A stretch of DNA of 64,000 bases from Cladorhizidae sp. MBARI D1340-BT2 (Eukaryota; Porifera; Demospongiae; Poecilosclerida; Cladorhizidae): positions 10,115,622 to 10,179,621 of the forward strand of contig JAQNBH010000015.1 of NCBI GenBank assembly GCA_028752905.1, given 5' to 3'. A program made the position numbers and the translations under genes. Under the pieces are notes generated by a model. That model was not told the origin of the DNA. It saw nothing but the letters and a program-made list of their open reading frames with translations, and made no database searches. Shown here one piece after another: positions 58,560 through 64,000 of this stretch (within the stretch, counting starts at the first letter, position 1; every line of letters starts with the position of its first letter).

Positions 58560-59912
58560 ATGGAGGGACCCGAGTGTATGCCGAAGTACAACGCGGTGGT
58601 GACGAATTGCATTAGCAATAGTAGCCACCAATGCAACCAGTTCTGCAGAGATTTTCCTCACTACCTCCCTTATATTTACGCCTCCTTCAGCACGTTATCT
58701 GGATTATGCTGCTTGGGTGTCTTCGGAACCTACCTCTTCCTGCCCAGGTTGAGCAAAACTGGCAATTCCTCCAAAGTATTTCTATGCAGGTATACTACGT
58801 AGCTGTACATATATATATACCTAAAGTTAAATTTAGTTTGTTGTTTTTCCCCCTCTCTTTAGGACATGGATGGATTTCGTTATTGCTATAGGGCATATGG
58901 TAGCAGGTTCCTTTAGCTTGGCATTGCATAATGGCATACCATGCAAAGTGCTTGGAGTGGTCAACGAGTTTGCACTGGTAGCTTCTAACCTCTGGTACAT
59001 TTTCCTTGCAATTGACTTAATCCGGGCCATAAGGAATCCATTTAAGTAAGAAAGCACTTCGATTAACAATTTATTAACACCCATATCATAAACTCTGGTT
59101 GTTTAGCGCCTTGAATGTTTAGCACTCATCCAATTTAAAGTGCTCCTCTTGTCATTGTAAAATGGCACCCCAGTGACATCTCGCTGTGAAGGGCTGGTCT
59201 CACTAGTGATTCTTGTAAGCGTAACTAACATTAGCAACCATGGCAAATTAAATTATGAGGCGTTAATTACCGATATGACCGCACCTATTGCAGCTAAAAA
59301 TATTCTTAGTTTCCTGATGAGCTTCTTGCTGCCTATGAAAATAAGATACTTGCAGTGCTTTTGCAAGGACTACATCTAGCTCATGGAAGATGCCAATCTT
59401 GCTTGCTGCAGAGATGGTTCTCTCTGAACCTTTCATTGATGAGGAGTATAGACAAATGTTCTTTACAGAGTGATATTAGTTGCTTGAGAGACCATCACTA
59501 GCTCCTTCTTGGAAGACTATATGTGTATATATATATATGCAGCTCCATCTCTGCTCACATTAAAAAAACATGCGATGATAGAAGGATCGCTAGGTGTGCT
59601 TTATTTAATGTTATTTAGTTAAGTGCATGTTCAGTGTGCACTGGTTTTGTTGCAGGTTTGGTATAGAATCTGGGACACTAAACAAGTGGAGTTTACGGTA
59701 TTTAGTCGCGTGTTTTGCAAGACTGCTGTAATTATGGCATTTATCCGAGAGAAGTACTACTTGAATAATATGATATATACATGTATATATATTTTTTGAT
59801 CTCCTCAGCTCGCACCCTCGCTGTGGTTGGCTTTCTCACCTTATTGTGTGGGCCTTCAGTACCTTATGTGCTGTAACACTGGCTCTTCTGACTATACGCA
59901 TAAACGGACCAG
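58560..59912 (+). CDS. GPR157/cAMP-receptor-like GPCR, first four exons (TM1-TM4)
   Basis: Exons 58560-58789, 58863-59045, 59656-59697 and 59809-59912 agree in phase and give 186 residues. A short Cys-rich N-terminus has possible N-glycosylation (NSSH). TM1 is IYASFSTLSGLCCLGVFGTY, TM2 WMDFVIAIGHMVAGSFSLAL, TM3 FALVASNLWYIFLAIDLIRA with NPF after it, TM4 WLSHLIVWAFSTLCAVTLAL. The pattern (Cys before TM3, W and A in TM3, W in TM4) fits GPR157/Dictyostelium cAR-type receptors. Exons for TM5-TM7 were not found in phase: the next acceptor-like site (60470) runs to a stop after ten codons. The gene is therefore either continued by exons I missed or truncated. Confidence 0.7.
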
Positions 59913-60990
59913 GTATATATATATATATATATATACACATAAATACACGTATTACACACACATTGGATGTGCTTCTTCAAGGGAAAGTGTTAAGGGAAAG
60001 TGTTTCCACAAAGTGTATTGGGTAGGGTAGTATAGTGGTAGTAGTACAAAAAGGTGGAAACAATAGGCCACACCCACTTTTAGACCCTTTACCTGTTGAG
60101 AACTTTACCTGTTGAGAAGAAAGCATTTTCGCACAATAATATTAAGTCCATGTACATCCATGTATCCGTGTACATCCATGTAGGTTGTTTATTATTAAGA
60201 TTAGAAGTGGGGTATCCTTTACCATTTTTTTCCGTGGGAAATTAGTTGTCTACTGGTACTAAAGTAACACATATGCTACAAAGGTTATGCATTTCTAGGA
60301 GAGGCAGAAACAGGGTTAATTTATTATTATTTTTTTTTTAACAACCCCCTTCCAGTAGCCAGGGTGTAAAGAAACTACAACATACCAAACAGAGTTGTAG
60401 CCATTTACATGTCGACCTAATCCTAATAAGGGAGTGGGTGACTAACTGTACTGACTGTACTGGTCAGGAATGACTGTCTTTGCCACCACAATGGAGTAGG
60501 AGCAACAATGTCTGCATACGTAGGCAGGTGTGCTTTAATTTTCGGCGCATGACAGGCCTTCCAGTTGACATAAAGGTATCAGATTATAATCCTGAAGATC
60601 TGTGCCAGTCACAACATATACGGCTACCTCTATATGACCTAACCTTGAGTGCATATATATATGTACATGGATTTTAAACTCCTAGCCTACTTTTGGTTTG
60701 TATTGGCTAGTTTAGCTAGTTTACAACCATTTTTGGCTTTGAATCTTATCCAATTCTCACCACTAGTTGGTCTTCACCTACACATAGGTTACATAGCAGA
60801 GATAATTAGGTATTCAGATCCACAATGAAGAGACGTGGGTCCACACGGCACACGGCACAAGGGGTGTATGTGCTCATACTCCTTTGGTCGTTTAGAAAAA
60901 TATTTTTTGTTGGGGGGAAAAAAAGGAGAGGAGGATTGTGACAGCCATCGTGGATTCTCTCTTCCAGTCCTTTCGTGCTTTTTCTGGAAC
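59913..60990. other. Region downstream of the GPCR exons
   Basis: TATATA run at 59915-59935. Candidate exon-like piece NDCLCHHNGVGATMSAY at 60469-60519 is out of phase with the upstream exon. No confident feature. Confidence 0.35.
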
Positions 60991-61690
60991 TCCTTCTGCT
61001 GAGGAAAGCTTCACAAAGGCCAAAGCTTACCCCCAAGACTTAGGTTGAACAGAGTCCAGAGCTCATCCCAAGACCAGGTTGAGCAGAGTCCAGAGCTCAG
61101 CCCAAGACCAGGTTGAGGAAAGGTCAGGAGCTCACCCCAAGATTGAGGCCGACCAAAGGTCAGAGCTTACCCCAAGACTGAGGCTGACCAAAAGTCAGAG
61201 CTCAGCCCAAGACCAGGATGAGCAAAGGTCAGAGCTCAACTAAGACGGAGGCTGACCAAAGGCCAGAGCTCACCCCAAGAGACTGAGGCTGACCAAAAAT
61301 CAGAGCTCAGCCTAAGACCAGGATGAACAAAGGTCAGAGCTTAACCTAAGATTGAGGCTGACCAAAGTCCAGAGCTCACCCCAAGAGACTGAGGCTGACC
61401 AAAAATCAGAGCTCAGCCTAAGACCAGGATGAACAAAGGTCAGAGCTCACCCCAAGACTGAGGACTGAGGATGAGCAAAGGTCAGGAGCTCACCCCAATA
61501 AGGTTGAGCAAAGGTCAGAGCTCACCCCAAGACTGAGGCTGACCAAAAATCAGAGCTCAGCCCAAGACCAGGATGAACAAAGGTCAGAGCTCAGCCCAAT
61601 ACTAGGTTGAGCAAAGGTCAGAGCTCAGCCCAATACTAGGTTGAGTAAAGGTCAGAGCTCAGCCCAATACTAGGTTGAGCAAAGACCATG
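60990..61690. repeat. About 40-bp degenerate repeat, about 16 copies
   Basis: Alternating units with AGAGCTCACCCCAAGACTGA, GGCTGACCAAAGGTC and CCAGGATGAACAAAGGTCAG. Copies vary from about 36 to 46 bases. Confidence 0.9.
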
Positions 61691-61805
61691 TTTTTACTAA
61701 CTGGGCTTGATGGGGTGAGCTGAAATTGTCTTTTAGCCCATGCATGGTCCATTTGAATTTGATTGATTGGCTCGAGAATGAACACACCGATTTTTGAACA
61801 TTGTA

Positions 61806-62309
61806 CAGTATGCCCTCGCATATCCAAACCTCGATTATCCAAACTCAATTAGATAATAAAACATGGTTAAATGATCATCGACAGAAAAACTAGTTGGGTG
61901 TGGCTGGCGAGAGACTTGCACGTGAAAGCCAATTCACTAGTGCCAGCAAAAAGAAGAGCGTAGTTTTGTCCATTGAGTCGAAGTTAGCTATTCCTGGAAA
62001 GATATCCAAAGGAGCCGCTCAAGCTGGACTCACAGAAGAGTATGGCATTAGGAAAGCAACGATAACAGAGGTCAAGAAATAACGAAGCCAAACTTTGAGG
62101 TACTCTTGATAGTCAGATCTCTGGGAAAGGGAGGCAAGGCACTTCCCCATTGCTAAGAGAGAAGGCAGCAGAACTCCATGAGAAGTTACATGAAGGAGAA
62201 TCAGATTATTGGCACTGCAGGCTACTGATATGAGAAAAGTGTTGCAGGCAGCACTCGGAGACATGATGGTCCGTAAATGAGTGAGAATCCGACCTGCAGG
62301 AAGAGGCAT
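61806..62309 (+). mobile_element. pogo/Tigger-type transposon relic
   Basis: Begins with CAGTATGCCCTCGCATATCC after TA, a pogo/Tigger-like terminal repeat. Downstream frames contain a CENP-B-type helix-turn-helix (KKKSVVLSIESKLAI then EEYGIRKATITEVKK, about 61950-62080) and, after frameshifts, the second DNA-binding segment (LLREKAAELHEKLHEGES, about 62145-62205). The DDE part is missing. Confidence 0.75.
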
Positions 62310-62697
62310 GAATCTTGAATCTTTATTTATTTATTTATTTTTATTTTTATTTTTTTAATTTTATTTTTTATTATTTTTTTTTAAAAATTAATTTATTAAT
62401 TTATTTTTTGTACAGAAACTGTTGTGATCAACAACACAATACGTACAACACTACTGTAAACAAATGTATGAATGTGTGTGTACAAGACAGTATGACAGAT
62501 ACTGAGGACATAACTGCTTCTCCTCATAGGACCAGAAAGTAAGCTCTTCACATCCCAAGGCCCTGTAGATAAAAATCGTTAATGATATTAGCATTCAGAC
62601 ACTGCTGGGTCAGTATTTTAACTATATTCATGGGTTTATAATGACATTCATGTTTTTGTGTATCTGACTTTTACCCCTTTTCCAAACTATGATAAGT
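62310..62697. other. AT-rich spacer
   Basis: T/A-rich low complexity at 62318-62410 ((TTTAT)n-like), then unique sequence. No gene seen. Confidence 0.6.
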
Positions 62698-64000
62698 CTG
62701 CCCAGTGTATGTCTACCATACCTGCCAGTGTATGTCTACCATACCTGCCAGTGTATGTCTACCATACCTGCCAGTGTATGTCTACCATACCTGCCCAGTG
62801 TATGTCTACCATACCTGCCAGTGTATGTCTACCATACCTGCCAGTGTATGTCTACCATACCTGCCAGTGTATGTCTACCATACCTGTCCAGTGTATGCCT
62901 ACCATACCTGCCAGTGTATGTCTACCATACCTGCCCAGTGTATGTCTACCATACCTGCCAGTGTATGCCTACCATACCTGCCCAGTGTATGTCTACCATA
63001 CCTGCCAGTGTATGTCTACCATACCTGCCAGTGTATGTCTACCATACCTGCCCAGTGTATGTCTACCATACCTGCCAGTGTATGTCTACCATACCTGCCA
63101 GTGTATGTCTACCATACCTGCCAGTGTATGTCTACCATACCTGCCAGTGTATGTCTACCATACCTGCCAGTGTATGTCTACCATACCTGCCAGTGTATGT
63201 CTACCATACCTGCCAGTGTATGTCTACCATACCTGCCAGTGTATGTCTACCATACCTGCCAGTGTATGTCTACCATACCTGCCAGTGTATGTCTACCATA
63301 CCTGCCAGTGTATGTCTACCATACCTGCCAGTGTATGTCTACCATACCTGCCAGTGTATGTCTACCATACCTGCCAGTGTATGTCTACCATACCTGCCAG
63401 TGTATGTCTACCATACCTGCCAGTGTATGTCTACCATACCTGCCCAGTGTATGTCTACCATACCTGCCAGTGTATGTCTCATACCTGCCAGTGTATGTCT
63501 ACCATACCTGCCAGTGTATGTCCACCATACCTGCCAGTGTATGTCCACCATACCTGCCAGTGTATGTCTACCATACCTGCCAGTGTATGTCTACCATACC
63601 TGCCAGTGTATGTCTACCATACCTGCCAGTGTATGTCTACCATACCTGCCAGTGTATGTCTACCATACCTGCCAGTGTATGTCTACCATACCTGCCAGTG
63701 TATGTCTACCATACCTGCCAGTGTATGTCTACCATACCTGCCAGTGTATGTCTACCATACCTGCCAGTGTATGTCTACCATACCTGCCAGTGTATGTCTA
63801 CCATACCTGCCAGTGTATGTCTACCATACCTGCCAGTGTATGTCTACCATACCTGCCAGTGTATGTGTACCATACCTGCCAGTGTATGTCTACCATACCT
63901 GCCCAGTGTATGTCTACCATACCTGCCAGTGTATGTCTCATACCTGCCAGTGTATGTCTACCATACCTGCCAGTGTATGTCCACCATACCTGCCAGTGTA
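62698..64000. repeat. 23-bp satellite running off the right edge
   Basis: About 57 copies of GTATGTCTACCATACCTGCC plus AGT. Occasional 24-base units have an extra C, and two units lack ACC. Very homogeneous. Contains the near-palindrome GTATG...CATAC. Confidence 0.97.

Noticed and set aside
62698..64000. CRISPR-like array
   Set aside because: Contiguous 23-base repeats without unique spacers, in a eukaryotic genome; it is a satellite.

Overview
The window is eukaryotic nuclear DNA from an animal. It has multi-exon genes with GT-AG (and one GC-AG) introns, metazoan gene families, dead DNA transposons and non-LTR retroelements, and a very high load of tandem repeats. An early-branching marine invertebrate, most likely a sponge, fits the gene families and the transposase types, but the species cannot be fixed from the sequence alone.

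Layout. The left half (577-33835, minus strand) is the 5' part of one gene, a TDRD9/Spindle-E-type DExH-box helicase of the piRNA pathway. Nine exons join in frame into about 639 codons and carry all helicase motifs; the Tudor-bearing C-terminus lies beyond base 1. Its introns hold most of the tandem repeats in the window. Intron 1 alone is about 18.5 kb, with 39-, 54-, 45-, 40- and 22-bp arrays. The very long open frames in these arrays are a by-product of repeat units divisible by three and are not annotated as genes.

Head to head with it, only 189 bases between start codons, is a complete 11-exon SYVN1/HRD1 gene (34025-49529, plus strand), the ER-membrane RING-H2 ubiquitin ligase of ERAD. 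The shared promoter contains CCAAT-N9-CCACA, one base from the ER stress response element. SYVN1 intron 2 carries a 3.77-kb hAT-like transposon inserted inside a 19-bp minisatellite. Tail to tail with SYVN1 is a complete two-exon 7TM gene of the GPR180/TMEM145 family (49869-51467, minus).

The right part holds an unrecognised exon-like segment (about 52440-52760), a 2.2-kb DNA transposon with a broken DDE transposase whose empty site survives next door, a non-LTR reverse transcriptase relic, a 560-bp fold-back element, the first four exons of a GPR157/cAMP-receptor-like GPCR (58560-59912), a pogo/Tigger relic, and a 23-bp satellite that runs off the right edge.

The most unusual theme is the link between minisatellites and splice sites in the TDRD9-like gene. 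The donors of exons 3 and 7 are themselves tandemly duplicated into their introns. In intron 1 the units of the two largest arrays look, on the sense strand, like repeated 5' splice sites (54-bp array) followed downstream by over a hundred repeated 3' splice sites (39-bp array).
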